Below, piece by piece: positions 12,280 through 19,906 of a stretch of 21,256 bases of DNA (the first letter of the stretch is position 1; every line of letters starts with the position of its first letter). The position numbers and the translations under genes are program-made. The stretch spans positions 1-21,256 of the forward strand of contig JACOYG010000002.1 in the NCBI GenBank assembly GCA_016181985.1. Direction: 5' to 3'. Source of the stretch: Candidatus Nealsoniibacteriota bacterium (lineage in GTDB: Bacteria; Patescibacteriota; Minisyncoccia; Minisyncoccales; MHMH01). Under the pieces are notes generated by a model that had not been told where the DNA came from, searched no databases, and saw nothing but the letters and a program-made list of their open reading frames with translations.

Positions 12280-12777
12280 TTAACCCTTGACCTTTAAAAT
12301 ACTCAAATTTCTTTGCAAAATATTGAATATGTCAAAAATAGGAATCTTGGGGACGAACAGCAATTTGGCTATTAATTCATCTCTTGAAGGCATTTGAGCC
12401 AATTCGATCGCTTTGTCTTTTTCATAAAAATCTTTATTTAGTAAACCGCCGAGAAGCTTTAACTTATCATTCTTTCTGGAAAAATCATAAAGCAATTTGA
12501 ACGGAGAAACTTCGTCCTTGTATCCGAATCCGACAGCTATTTCTCCCTGGAATTTTTTAAGATCGGCGCCGATGCTTTTCTCTTTTAACGCCAAAGCGAT
12601 CAAAGTTTTTTTTGCCACCTTTAATTCGCAATCCTGATTTTTCATCGCTTTCCTTATATCCGACAAATCCCTTACCTTCAAGCCGGTAAAATCGCAAAAA
12701 GCGATCGATTTTTGTTTATCAATTTTTTCTCTTAATTCTTCGAGAACCTGTTTTTTTTCTTCTTTGGTTAACGGCAT
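12280..12777 (-). CDS. rplJ: 50S ribosomal protein L10
   Basis: Stalk base protein that binds 23S rRNA and carries L7/L12 dimers. The 165 residues contain the family features: SIAFCDFTGLKVRDLSDIRK, KVAKKTLIALAL, and a C-terminal helix (LLFVPKIPIFDIFNILQRN) that would bind L12. Length and composition are typical. It is preceded by an L10-type leader RNA and a promoter placed in the end of mltG, so the rplJ-rplL pair is probably autoregulated by the L10(L12) complex. rplA and rplK, often upstream in other bacteria, are absent here; mltG occupies that place. No Shine-Dalgarno sequence is seen in front of the ATG. Confidence 0.96.
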   Translation of the reverse strand: MPLTKEEKKQVLEELREKIDKQKSIAFCDFTGLKVRDLSDIRKAMKNQDCELKVAKKTLIALALKEKSIGADLKKFQGEIAVGFGYKDEVSPFKLLYDFSRKNDKLKLLGGLLNKDFYEKDKAIELAQMPSRDELIAKLLFVPKIPIFDIFNILQRNLSILKVKG

Positions 12778-12809
12778 ATGTATCTATAAATTAAAAAATA
12801 TTAAATATA

Positions 12810-12868
12810 TTTTCGGTTTGTTCAGTCAAAATACAAGCTTACTTGTATTTTTTATTCACTGCCGAAAA
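12810..12868 (-). promoter_or_regulatory. Nested hairpin between the L10 leader and rplJ
   Basis: Outer stem of 7 bp (12862-12868 with 12810-12816) enclosing an inner 10-bp AT-rich hairpin (12828-12837 with 12842-12851, loop of 4). It lies about 30 nt before the rplJ start and could take part in leader control. There is no U-run typical of a terminator. Confidence 0.5.
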
Positions 12869-12882
12869 TAAAATGCCTGCCG

Positions 12883-12970
12883 CCGCAGACAATCTACAGA
12901 CGCCCGACGTCTGTAAGTTTTATCCTCGGCAGGACTTAAGATGTAACGATGTAACGCCTGCTGTCTGCGG
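12883..12970 (-). promoter_or_regulatory. Ribosomal protein L10 leader
   Basis: On the minus strand an outer helix CCGCAGACA (12962-12970) with TGTCTGCGG (12883-12891) closes a junction that holds GCAGG...CCTGC and a 7-bp hairpin ACAGACG/CGTCTGT. The sequence CCTGCCGAGG after AGCAGG matches what I recall of the conserved core of bacterial L10 leaders, which bind the L10(L12) complex to repress their own operon. It begins within a few bases of the predicted transcription start and lies upstream of rplJ, as expected. Confidence 0.88.
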
Positions 12971-12978
12971 ACAATCAC

Positions 12979-13006
12979 ATAGTAGCAAACCCTATTTTCC
13001 TGTCAA
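12979..13006 (-). promoter_or_regulatory. Promoter of rplJ-rplL
   Basis: Minus-strand TTGACA (13001-13006), 16-nt spacer and TACTAT (12979-12984), giving a start near 12972, right at the leader. The -35 box lies within the last codons of mltG. Confidence 0.75.
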
Positions 13007-13828
13007 GTATTTCGCCCTGGCGATGTTGTGCTCTTCCAATGTTCTGCTAAAGATAGTTTTTCCTGCGGGAGTTGAGAGGTAGTAAAAATACGGGCTTTCT
13101 TTGGAATTAAGAGCGGCTTCAATGCTTTCAAGCCCGGGGTTTGAAATCGGTTTTTGGGGAAGACCGTAATGTTCGTAAGTCCATTTATCGGCATCTACTT
13201 GCAAGGGCATGCCGACTCTTAATCTTTTCCAAAGAATCCCCGAAGCAATTTCCTTATCCTCTTTTGTTATTAATTCTTTTTCCAGCAAAGAGGCCATTAC
13301 GACAATTTTAGGAGTTATTTTAAGGCCGGCCGTTTTTCGGCTAAAATTTCCCGTCATTATTTCAACGACTTTATCTTGTCCGGCGCAATAAGGTATTTCG
13401 TAGGTATCGGGAAATAAATAACCTTCGCGCTCCGCCAATGCAGCAAGATTAGACCGCGTTACGTCTTTTAGCGTTTGCTGAATTTGTTCCGACGTAAAAC
13501 CCTCCGGAATCGTAATTTTTTCCTTGGCGACGAGGCCCGAAGATAAAATACCTGAAATCTTAGTAATGTTCATCGCGGAAGAGAGACGGTAGCAACCCGC
13601 CTGAAGATTGCCCGCTCTGCCCCGCAAAAAAGAATAAACTCTAAAAAGCGGGCTCCACCAAATAAGGCCATCTTTTTCTAAATTTGCGGAAATTTCCCTT
13701 AGACTCTGGCCTTTTTCAATTTGAAAAATCGCCGCTTCTTTTTGGCCGAAGCTCTTTGGTAGAAAAATCATCGCGGTAAATATTGTCGAAAATAAAATAA
13801 TGAAAAAATATTTTTTCATTATTTTCAT
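12992..13828 (-). CDS. mltG: Endolytic peptidoglycan transglycosylase MltG
   Basis: Inner-membrane enzyme that cuts nascent glycan strands and helps set their length. The preferred start is ATG 13826-13828, which has GGAG 5 nt upstream; another ATG at 13849 lacks this. The 278-residue protein has an N-terminal transmembrane segment (about residues 6-24), a short LysM-like part (AIFQIEKGQSLREISANL), the YceG signatures EGYLFPDTYEI (135-145) and ASLLEKE (179-185) with predicted catalytic Glu183, and the substrate-site segment YGLPQKPISNPG (221-232). It is shorter than E. coli MltG (340). Its last codons contain the rplJ promoter. A terminator separates it from the HNH-like gene upstream. Confidence 0.93.
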   Translation of the reverse strand: MKIMKKYFFIILFSTIFTAMIFLPKSFGQKEAAIFQIEKGQSLREISANLEKDGLIWWSPLFRVYSFLRGRAGNLQAGCYRLSSAMNITKISGILSSGLVAKEKITIPEGFTSEQIQQTLKDVTRSNLAALAEREGYLFPDTYEIPYCAGQDKVVEIMTGNFSRKTAGLKITPKIVVMASLLEKELITKEDKEIASGILWKRLRVGMPLQVDADKWTYEHYGLPQKPISNPGLESIEAALNSKESPYFYYLSTPAGKTIFSRTLEEHNIARAKYLTGK

Positions 13829-13847
13829 TATACTCCATAATATCACC

Positions 13848-13876
13848 AAAAGAAAAGAGGACTATTTAAGTCCTCT
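13848..13876 (-). terminator. Intrinsic terminator at the end of the HNH-like gene
   Basis: Perfect 8-bp stem AGAGGACT (13856-13863) with AGTCCTCT (13869-13876) and a 5-nt loop. On the minus strand it is followed by TTTCTTTT, on the plus strand by a long U-run, so it may act in both directions. It overlaps the last codons of the HNH-like gene. Confidence 0.8.
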
Positions 13877-14266
13877 TTTATTTTTTTTACGACGTACTTT
13901 TTTAAAAGGATACTGGTACTCCGGTAATTCTACCTCCGGTAATTCTCCCCTTAGCCATTTCTCTTCAATCGGTAAAAACTCTTTTTTTATAAAATTAATG
14001 GCATTAGCCGGCTCTTTGCCCAGAAATGCTTTCTGTAAGTTTTCGTAATCATCAGGGCTCATCAAGATCTGATTCCAATTGCCGTTTGCATCGGTAAGCC
14101 CCTCAATAATTTTTATTACCACTGACGGAGGACGATTAACGAACGCCCGATGATAGAAATAATGTTCTCGGCCCCTCCAGTGATATACATTTTCTTCATT
14201 ATATCTTGGTCCTCCGATTGAGGTAGGAACTATATGATGTTTAGGGCCATGAGCTTTTCTACTCAA
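13862..14266 (-). CDS. HNH-like domain protein
   Basis: 134 residues. The N-terminal part has the pattern KHHIVPTSIGGPRYNEENVY followed by REHYFYHRAFVNRPP (about residues 9-47), which resembles a small HNH/beta-beta-alpha metal nuclease motif: HH, a GG turn, an ENV asparagine, then H-x3-H. The zinc-binding cysteine pairs of classical HNH proteins are absent. The C-terminal half is helical and ends in a very basic tail (KKVRRKKNKRGLK). The start is TTG at 14264-14266 with GGAAG upstream. The gene begins 12 nt after the stop of the large metallophosphoesterase-like gene, so the two form an operon. Nuclease activity is inference; a structural nucleic-acid-binding role is possible. Confidence 0.72.
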   Translation of the reverse strand: MSRKAHGPKHHIVPTSIGGPRYNEENVYHWRGREHYFYHRAFVNRPPSVVIKIIEGLTDANGNWNQILMSPDDYENLQKAFLGKEPANAINFIKKEFLPIEEKWLRGELPEVELPEYQYPFKKVRRKKNKRGLK

Positions 14267-14278
14267 CTTTCACTTCCT

Positions 14279-16417
14279 TCACTGTACAGAAATTATGCCG
14301 TATTTTTTCTTTAATTCAGTGAGGTTTGTATCTTTGGGAATCGGCCCCTTGAGAAGCGCTTCGTTAAAAAAGGCGCTTTCAGTCATTTCAATCCTTTTAT
14401 TTCTAGATAAAACTCGCAGGAAGATTGATCCAAAATCAACTATTTTCATGTGTCTTCGTTCAAACCTGGTGAAGATACACATAGTTCCGGCCTGCACCGC
14501 AACGCGCTGCCCTGTTTCGGCATCCCATCTATTAACCACTATAGCTGTATGGAAATTGGCTATTCCTACTATGTGGCTCTTAGCGGCATCAAGGGATTCT
14601 TGAGCGCGCAGGGAAGTCGTTTTTGCCCTGGCCATATTGGGATGAGACATCGTCAGAGTAAGGCCGGACGGAAGAGTATAGAAATTTCCCCAATCCCAAT
14701 CAGAGAATCCAATAATTTTCTTGCTGATAATTTTAGAGATATCGATTGCCGGCAGTTTTTTAGCCGCCATAATTTTAATGATTTCCTGGAAAAGAATGGT
14801 AGACAGCTTCTCGCGGAATACCACTAAGGGAATATTTCCCTCGGCTTCTTGCCATGTGTCATGGTTGCCGGGTATGTACAGGAATTGGACGAGGGATTCG
14901 TCAATTAATTTTTCTATTTGTTCCTGCGATTTCTCGGCGTATTTGGGCAATAATTCTTCCAAACGTGATTGGAAAACCCTGACGATCACCGTTCCGACGA
15001 GTTCAGCTGCGAACTGCTCCTGGTCGGTGTTATTCAAACTGCCGAATACTTCGCCAGTTTCCAGAAAATCATGCCTCAAACCTGCTATAAAATCTCCCAA
15101 ACCAACGAGGATTTTTACCTTGTTGGCTATGATTTTCTCCGGCATTATTTTCACAAAAAATTCGTAATCACTGGTCGTATATCCGGCATGCAGACATCCA
15201 AAAAATAGAAGCCTGTCTTCAAGCAACGGAATTTTACTTTCAGGATAAACAAGATGTTTTTGAAACCAACCGAGGTGAAAGTCGTACCTTTGGGAAGCAG
15301 GGTCATAAAATAATCCTGGCCAAGTCTGTCTGGTTAACGGTCTTTTCTCAACGAGAAATTCTATCTCTTTTTGTATGACATCGCGGCTGATTTCCAGTTT
15401 ATCTTCTAGCAACCCAACGGTCGTTGCCCCTGATTTTTTAATAACTTCGACAATCTTTTTTTGATTTTCTGTCGCTCCCGTCTTAATGCCCGTAACGAAT
15501 TCCCGTTCTTTAGAAACTAGGTCCTTCAGACTCCAGACCTGGACTGACTGGCCATTATTCTGCGTATATTCTACGACAGCTATGCCAACCTGATTTTCGG
15601 CCACCAACACCTCTTCTAAACGGCGGCAGGCCGGGACGGTAAAATATGGCCGTTTCCTTTCCCCTTTCCCCGGTTTATGAATAGCTGAAGCAAGCGGTCC
15701 AACCGACCAAAGATCTGGAAGTAACTCCTGCGACGTTTGTTTTTCTTTGTCATCGATCTCACGTTCTGCCGCTGTGCTGTAATACTGGCTTGGAAGCCTT
15801 GATTTTCTGGGACTAATTGCCCAGATAATTTTATTGGGTTGGGTGTATTTGACCTCCAATTTATCGCTGCCCCGCTTGTAAAGACGGATGTCATCCTGCC
15901 TTAGTGACTGCAAACGTTTGGCAATTTCTTCACCATACGCCCCGTCATAATGCAAGGATGGTATAATATAGAGCCTTACGAATTCGCCGCCTGGTTTTTT
16001 AAGCAATGGTATAACAGAAGCCAGCTCTTTAGCGCATTCTTCAAGGAAATGATTAGTAACTTCTTCAGCCACTTTTTTTGGCACGGCGCGGAGCATTTCT
16101 TTGATCGCTTTTCCGTTTACCAGATCGCCATTCAAAACATTAAAGTGCGTTCCCTCTTGAGCAAATTTGTTCATTGCTACTTCCCAGAATCCAGACCTAT
16201 AGCCGCGGCCTCCGTAATTTATGCCGGACATCCAACCGCTTCGAGCTCCAGGTTTTTTCCATGCTTCTTCGCTTATTTCAATAACTTTTGCCGGCGGCCA
16301 AGCTTTTCTTTCGGGAAAAAGAGCCGAATAATCATTTTGGGCATCTTCTGTAGTCGTCTGTTCTTTGATTTGTTCTTGATCCTCTACTTTAGCGTTGGTC
16401 TTTTTATTACCTTTCAC
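14279..16417 (-). CDS. Large two-part calcineurin-like metallophosphoesterase with a central winged-helix region
   Basis: 712 residues from a GTG start (16415-16417) with a good Shine-Dalgarno sequence (GGAGG). The C-terminal half has the ordered metallophosphoesterase motifs: FGCLHAG (406-412), GLGDFIAG (439-446), YIPGNHDTW (514-522), a SHPN segment and an ANFH near residue 620 corresponding to GHxH. The first metal aspartate is Cys408 instead. The N-terminal half holds a second, degenerate copy: NVLNGDLVNGK (93-103) and PSLHYDGAYG (153-162). Residues about 316-365 (ENQKKIVEVIKKSGATTVGL and following) look like a winged helix, suggesting DNA or RNA binding. The first 30 residues are charged and disordered. 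Such folds include nucleases such as Mre11/SbcD, but I cannot name the family. It is co-transcribed with the HNH-like gene. Confidence 0.8.
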   Translation of the reverse strand: MKGNKKTNAKVEDQEQIKEQTTTEDAQNDYSALFPERKAWPPAKVIEISEEAWKKPGARSGWMSGINYGGRGYRSGFWEVAMNKFAQEGTHFNVLNGDLVNGKAIKEMLRAVPKKVAEEVTNHFLEECAKELASVIPLLKKPGGEFVRLYIIPSLHYDGAYGEEIAKRLQSLRQDDIRLYKRGSDKLEVKYTQPNKIIWAISPRKSRLPSQYYSTAAEREIDDKEKQTSQELLPDLWSVGPLASAIHKPGKGERKRPYFTVPACRRLEEVLVAENQVGIAVVEYTQNNGQSVQVWSLKDLVSKEREFVTGIKTGATENQKKIVEVIKKSGATTVGLLEDKLEISRDVIQKEIEFLVEKRPLTRQTWPGLFYDPASQRYDFHLGWFQKHLVYPESKIPLLEDRLLFFGCLHAGYTTSDYEFFVKIMPEKIIANKVKILVGLGDFIAGLRHDFLETGEVFGSLNNTDQEQFAAELVGTVIVRVFQSRLEELLPKYAEKSQEQIEKLIDESLVQFLYIPGNHDTWQEAEGNIPLVVFREKLSTILFQEIIKIMAAKKLPAIDISKIISKKIIGFSDWDWGNFYTLPSGLTLTMSHPNMARAKTTSLRAQESLDAAKSHIVGIANFHTAIVVNRWDAETGQRVAVQAGTMCIFTRFERRHMKIVDFGSIFLRVLSRNKRIEMTESAFFNEALLKGPIPKDTNLTELKKKYGIISVQ

Positions 16418-16456
16418 TATTCCCTCCTGATTTAATTTGCAAGGTGCTCTTTATAT

Positions 16457-16485
16457 AAAATAGCCCAATAAAAAAGCGGTGTCAA
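16457..16485 (-). promoter_or_regulatory. Possible promoter of the metallophosphoesterase operon
   Basis: Minus-strand TTGACA (16480-16485), 17-nt spacer and TATTTT (16457-16462). The -35 box lies in the loop and stem of the preceding terminator. The -10 box is weak, so the match is moderate. Confidence 0.5.
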
Positions 16486-16501
16486 TTATGACACCGCTTT
16501 T
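16468..16501 (-). terminator. Intrinsic terminator of the flavoprotein operon
   Basis: Perfect 13-bp stem (16472-16484 with 16489-16501) and a 4-nt loop, followed on the minus strand by a run of six U that begins within the stem. It lies 10 nt past the flavoprotein stop. The plus direction has a shorter U-run. Confidence 0.9.
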
Positions 16502-16511
16502 AAATACTACT

Positions 16512-17915
16512 TTAATTTTTAACTATCTCTCTTGCGGCTTTTACGCCCATAATACTTGATTGAGCAAGGCCTCTTGTTACTCCAGAGCCATCGCCAACCA
16601 CATAAAGGCCTCCGGCGCTTGTTTCAAAACCTTTTTTAAAAACAACCTTTCTTGAATAGAATTTCACTTCAACCCCGTAAAGCAGGGCGTTATTTCCGTT
16701 ATTCAATCCGGGAATAAATTTGCCCATTGCTTCTATTATTTCATTGATACCGGCGAATATGCGTTCCGGCAGGGCTAAGCGCAGGTCTCCGGGAGCCGCA
16801 TCCGGCAAGGTTGATATCACTGGAAAATTTTTCAATGATTGAGGCTTTGACCTTCTTTCATTTTGCCAATCAGATAAAGTCTGAACCAGCACAGAACCGT
16901 TGGAAAGCAATGTTCCCAATCTTGCTATGTCCCTGCCGAAAGCATTAGCGTCTTTAAAGGGTTCGGTAAAAGATGCGCTCACTAAAATCGCGAAATTGGT
17001 ATTCTCCGTTTGATCGTTTTTATCGGTCTGGCCGTTCACGGCCGTAAAATCACTGTGCTGCTCTTTTACCACTCTGCCGGCTGGACAAACGCAAAATGTT
17101 CTTACCCTGTCTCGGCGTTTAGGAGTGAGATATATGAGCTTAAAATCGTACAGATTATCGGTCAAATCCTCTATCATGCTTTTTTTTACTTCCATTCTAA
17201 CTCCGACATCGGCGGGATTGTTTCCCGTTTTGACTCCGTGCTTTTTTAATTCTTGCACTGTCCAATCGGCTCCGGCTCTGCCGGTAGCCAATACCAAAGA
17301 ATTGCCCAAAAACATTTCTCCGCCCCTAAGGAAAACTTGCCATTTTTGGGGACTTGCCGGTCCAAATTTCGCTCCTTCTCTTTCTATCGAGATTACTTCA
17401 GAGCTTAATCGTATTTGAACCCCGCTTTTTTTCAGATATTCAAAAAGTCCCTCAACTAATTTATAGGCTCCTTCCCTGCCCCAGTGTTTTAATGGGTAAG
17501 GAATAAGCTCCAGCCCTACCGCATTAGCTCTCCTAATTAATGCTGCTATCTCTGCATTTTTGCCAATTTTTAATTCCTGTTTTCCGCCGAATTTCTCGTA
17601 TAGAGATTCGACATACCTTAACAACTCATTAAATCCCTCGGGAGTCAAATATTCATATTCTCCTTTTTCATTTTTTTCAGTCAACTGTCCGCCGGTTTTT
17701 GAGGTTAGGGTTAATTTCCCGTCAGAAAAAGCTCCCGCTCCTCCGAATCCGAAAAGATTATTATTCTTGTCGTCAATCGGCCTTCGCTTTCCCTTTTCCA
17801 AAATCAAAATATCTAAATCGGGCTTAAGTTGTTTTAGTTCATAGGCGCAAAATATGCCGGCGGGACCCGCCCCTACAATAATCACATCAAAACCAGCCCC
17901 TGTCTTTTGAAACAT
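16512..17915 (-). CDS. FAD-dependent dehydrogenase-like protein, COG2509 type
   Basis: 467 residues. The N-terminus has the dinucleotide-binding fold VIIVGAGPAGIFCAYEL (about residues 11-27) ending in LILEKG, and shortly after it FGFGGAGAFSDGKLTL, which I recognise as a hallmark of the COG2509 uncharacterised FAD-dependent dehydrogenases. A second FAD segment near the end reads GLYVVGDGSGVTRGLAQSSIMG. No transmembrane segment is evident, so it is cytoplasmic. The substrate is unknown. AGGAG precedes the ATG, which overlaps the deformylase stop by one base (TAATG), so the two genes are translated together. The gene is closed by a strong terminator. Confidence 0.88.
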   Translation of the reverse strand: MFQKTGAGFDVIIVGAGPAGIFCAYELKQLKPDLDILILEKGKRRPIDDKNNNLFGFGGAGAFSDGKLTLTSKTGGQLTEKNEKGEYEYLTPEGFNELLRYVESLYEKFGGKQELKIGKNAEIAALIRRANAVGLELIPYPLKHWGREGAYKLVEGLFEYLKKSGVQIRLSSEVISIEREGAKFGPASPQKWQVFLRGGEMFLGNSLVLATGRAGADWTVQELKKHGVKTGNNPADVGVRMEVKKSMIEDLTDNLYDFKLIYLTPKRRDRVRTFCVCPAGRVVKEQHSDFTAVNGQTDKNDQTENTNFAILVSASFTEPFKDANAFGRDIARLGTLLSNGSVLVQTLSDWQNERRSKPQSLKNFPVISTLPDAAPGDLRLALPERIFAGINEIIEAMGKFIPGLNNGNNALLYGVEVKFYSRKVVFKKGFETSAGGLYVVGDGSGVTRGLAQSSIMGVKAAREIVKN

Positions 17916-18409
17916 TATTTACTCCTTTTCAAGGTGCGCTTAAATTTTTGCCAGAGATTTACTTTGTCGATAATGAGAATACCGTTTAGGTGGTCAATCT
18001 CATGCTGTAAAATTCTGGCAAAAATACCCTCCGCCTTAGTTTTGATTTTTTTACCGTTAATGTCAATAGCCTCAATTTCTAGCTCTTTTGCCCTTTTAAC
18101 GCTTAACCAAATTTTCGGCAGAGATAAGCATCCTTCTTCCATTTTTTCCGTTTTTCCGCTTTTTTTTAAAATCTTGGGATTAATAAAAACACCGGGACCG
18201 TTTTCCGTTTGAGCGATAAATATTCTCATTGAAACGCCAACCTGCGGGCCGGCCAATCCTACCCCATCCCGCTCGTTTTTCAGCATTGTTTCTATCATAT
18301 CTTCCGCCAGCTTCTTTATCTCCGAAGTTATTTCTTTAACCTCTTTGGCTCTTTTCCTTAAAATCGGGTCGGGATATTTTTTGATTTCTCTGATCATGGG
18401 TTTCGTCAT
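17915..18409 (-). CDS. def: Peptide deformylase
   Basis: Metalloenzyme that removes the formyl group from nascent proteins. The three motifs are intact: GVGLAGPQVG (motif 1), EGCLSLP (motif 2, metal-ligand Cys) and QHEIDHLNG (motif 3, HExxH-type with both His ligands and the catalytic Glu). I start at ATG 18407-18409 (MTKPMIREIKKYPDPILR); ATG 18395-18397 is a close alternative, and an upstream ATG at 18436 looks too early. Length 164 is normal. No clear Shine-Dalgarno sequence. It is functionally paired with fmt at 9338-10195 although the genes are apart, where many bacteria keep them adjacent. The downstream flavoprotein gene overlaps its stop by one base. Confidence 0.95.
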   Translation of the reverse strand: MTKPMIREIKKYPDPILRKRAKEVKEITSEIKKLAEDMIETMLKNERDGVGLAGPQVGVSMRIFIAQTENGPGVFINPKILKKSGKTEKMEEGCLSLPKIWLSVKRAKELEIEAIDINGKKIKTKAEGIFARILQHEIDHLNGILIIDKVNLWQKFKRTLKRSK

Positions 18410-18501
18410 AGTACCACGAATCCAGCGAAAAATCAAGCTTAAAAATTTAGATTATTTATAGAGTTTAGCGACCGATTAAACGAACCAATAAATCCAATCC
18501 G

Positions 18502-19170
18502 TTATTGTATTGGCGGCTCTGCCGCTATTTGGCGCAATACAGCGATAAGTTCGGGAGAATTAAAATAATTGCCGAGCTCTTGTTTCCAGTTTTTATTGCT
18601 TATATCAACATCCGGCTCAACGCCCCTTCCCTCTATCGGCTGGTTGTCGTCTCTCAGTGTAATGCTGTTTACTAAAAGCAATGAATATTTTTCATTTGCG
18701 TCGATAATTGTCTGCAAGGGATAGGTATTCTCTACCGTGCCCCAGCCTCTAGTTTTTGCCCCTACGACATGCGCAAGCCGGAACCGCTTAAATGTTGCCG
18801 TAGTGAGTTCGGCGGTCGATTGCGTCATATCGTCGGTCAAAATGGCTATTTCTTTATAACGATCAATCTCGGTAAGTTTAGAGGCCACTGTTCGTTGCAC
18901 CTGATAATCACCCTGATGAAAAAGATCGAATGCGTACTGGTTCTGCCCGATAAAGAAGCCGAGGAAGTATTGAAGAAAGTCAAGAGAACCGCCGACATTG
19001 CCGCGGAAATCAATAATCATACTGCCGAGTTTCGGCGTAGTGCTTGCGTCATCAATTGCGTTATTGAATTCCTGCAGAGTAGTTGGAGAAATTTTATTAA
19101 AATAAAGGTAGAGGGTTGTTCCTATTGTGCGGCTAAAGACTGTCGGCTCTATTTGATTCTGATCGTACAT
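18502..19170 (-). CDS. S41 peptidase-like C-terminal half of a frameshifted gene
   Basis: 222 residues from the first ATG in this frame, but the frame is open well upstream and continues the gene whose start is at 19865. It contains a tail-specific-protease-type domain: IIDFRGNVGGSLD, then TQSTAEL with the likely catalytic Ser, and VVGAKTRGWG with the likely catalytic Lys. IEGRGVEPDVDI is also typical of S41 enzymes. Upstream in the same frame is a J-like segment (DLYQNLGLQKGATSQEVEET followed by an AHEVLANPKAKTMYD part), which resembles a DnaJ fold without the HPD motif. The intact protein would thus be: N-terminal membrane anchor, helical part, J-like domain, S41 protease facing outside. 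The ATG at 19170 sits in the J-like domain and is probably not a real start. Confidence 0.75.
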   Translation of the reverse strand: MYDQNQIEPTVFSRTIGTTLYLYFNKISPTTLQEFNNAIDDASTTPKLGSMIIDFRGNVGGSLDFLQYFLGFFIGQNQYAFDLFHQGDYQVQRTVASKLTEIDRYKEIAILTDDMTQSTAELTTATFKRFRLAHVVGAKTRGWGTVENTYPLQTIIDANEKYSLLLVNSITLRDDNQPIEGRGVEPDVDISNKNWKQELGNYFNSPELIAVLRQIAAEPPIQ

Positions 19171-19865
19171 GGTTTTTGCTTTAGGATTGGCAAGAACTTC
19201 GTGAGCATAGACGACTTGCTTAAGTTCGGTTTGCGCTTCGGCAGAGGTCGCTTTTGCGAGCTCTGATTTTTTATTCTGATACGTCTCTTCAACTTCCTGG
19301 GAAGTAGCTCCTTTCTGTAATCCGAGATTTTGATAAAGATCGTTTGAGGGATTGATGAAAATAGGCCGTCTCGTCCTTGCGGAGGAAGATTGTATAAAGC
19401 GATTATCAGCGTATCGACGGCAAGCCGCTTCTCGGCATCTGTTGATGTGGCGCTTTTAAATACTGCTGCTAACATTTGCGCTGTACCGACCCGGTCTTTT
19501 GTGGCCAATAAGGGCAAATCCGGAGAATTTTTCGCTTTTTGAAGAGAGAGTTGAAAAAGATTAGCGAGATCTCCGCTGCTCGTCTGCTTCCAATAATTTT
19601 TAAGAATACTGTCATATGCTTCCATATTAAAACGAACAAATGGATCAGCTTCTTCGGGATTATTATAACTCTCTTTCACCGCAGAATACGCATGCCAATA
19701 ATACGCGCCACCGGCTAGAAATAGCGCTACGATTATAACAGAAATAATAATTAAGATTATTTTTTTATTTACTGGCTTGCTTTTCCTTTTTTTATCTTCC
19801 GTCTTTTCTTCGCCCCCCAATTCCTTTACTGTTCCTTCCCCCATTATTTTGTCTAATAAGCTCAT
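19149..19865 (-). CDS. N-terminal half of the frameshifted membrane J-like/S41 protein
   Basis: The frame from ATG 19863-19865 gives a charged cytoplasmic head (MSLLDKIMGEG onward), one transmembrane helix (IILIIISVIIVALFLAGGAYY), then an extracytoplasmic helical region ending at LPPQGRDG. From there the frame runs into basic, low-complexity sequence (KLKRRIRIKN and similar), which is the sign of a wrong frame. The neighbouring frame continues sensibly as PIFINPSND and on into the J-like domain. Adding one C to the CC at the minus-strand equivalent of 19366-19367/19364-19365 (GGCCT to GGCCCT) would restore a single gene from 19865 to 18502, about 454 residues. This is either a sequencing error in a short homopolymer, a real mutation or, less likely, programmed frameshifting. 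An ATG at 19916 is in frame, but its extra 17 residues overlap the divergent promoter. Confidence 0.72.
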   Translation of the reverse strand: MSLLDKIMGEGTVKELGGEEKTEDKKRKSKPVNKKIILIIISVIIVALFLAGGAYYWHAYSAVKESYNNPEEADPFVRFNMEAYDSILKNYWKQTSSGDLANLFQLSLQKAKNSPDLPLLATKDRVGTAQMLAAVFKSATSTDAEKRLAVDTLIIALYNLPPQGRDGLFSSIPQTIFIKISDYRKELLPRKLKRRIRIKNQSSQKRPLPKRKPNLSKSSMLTKFLPILKQKPCTIRIK

Positions 19866-19868
19866 ATA

Positions 19869-19898
19869 TTGAGATTTTATCATAAGAAGTGTTATAAT
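19869..19898 (+). promoter_or_regulatory. Promoter of the glycosyltransferase gene
   Basis: TTGAGA (19869-19874), 18-nt spacer and a perfect TATAAT (19893-19898). The expected start near 19905 is at the ATG at 19907, so the transcript is likely leaderless; no Shine-Dalgarno sequence is present. Confidence 0.65.
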
Positions 19899-19906
19899 TG
19901 AATATA

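Noticed and set aside
14295..15208. Several plus-strand frames opposite the metallophosphoesterase-like gene
   Set aside because: The minus frame is 712 residues with ordered motifs and a strong ribosome site; the opposite frames are shadows.
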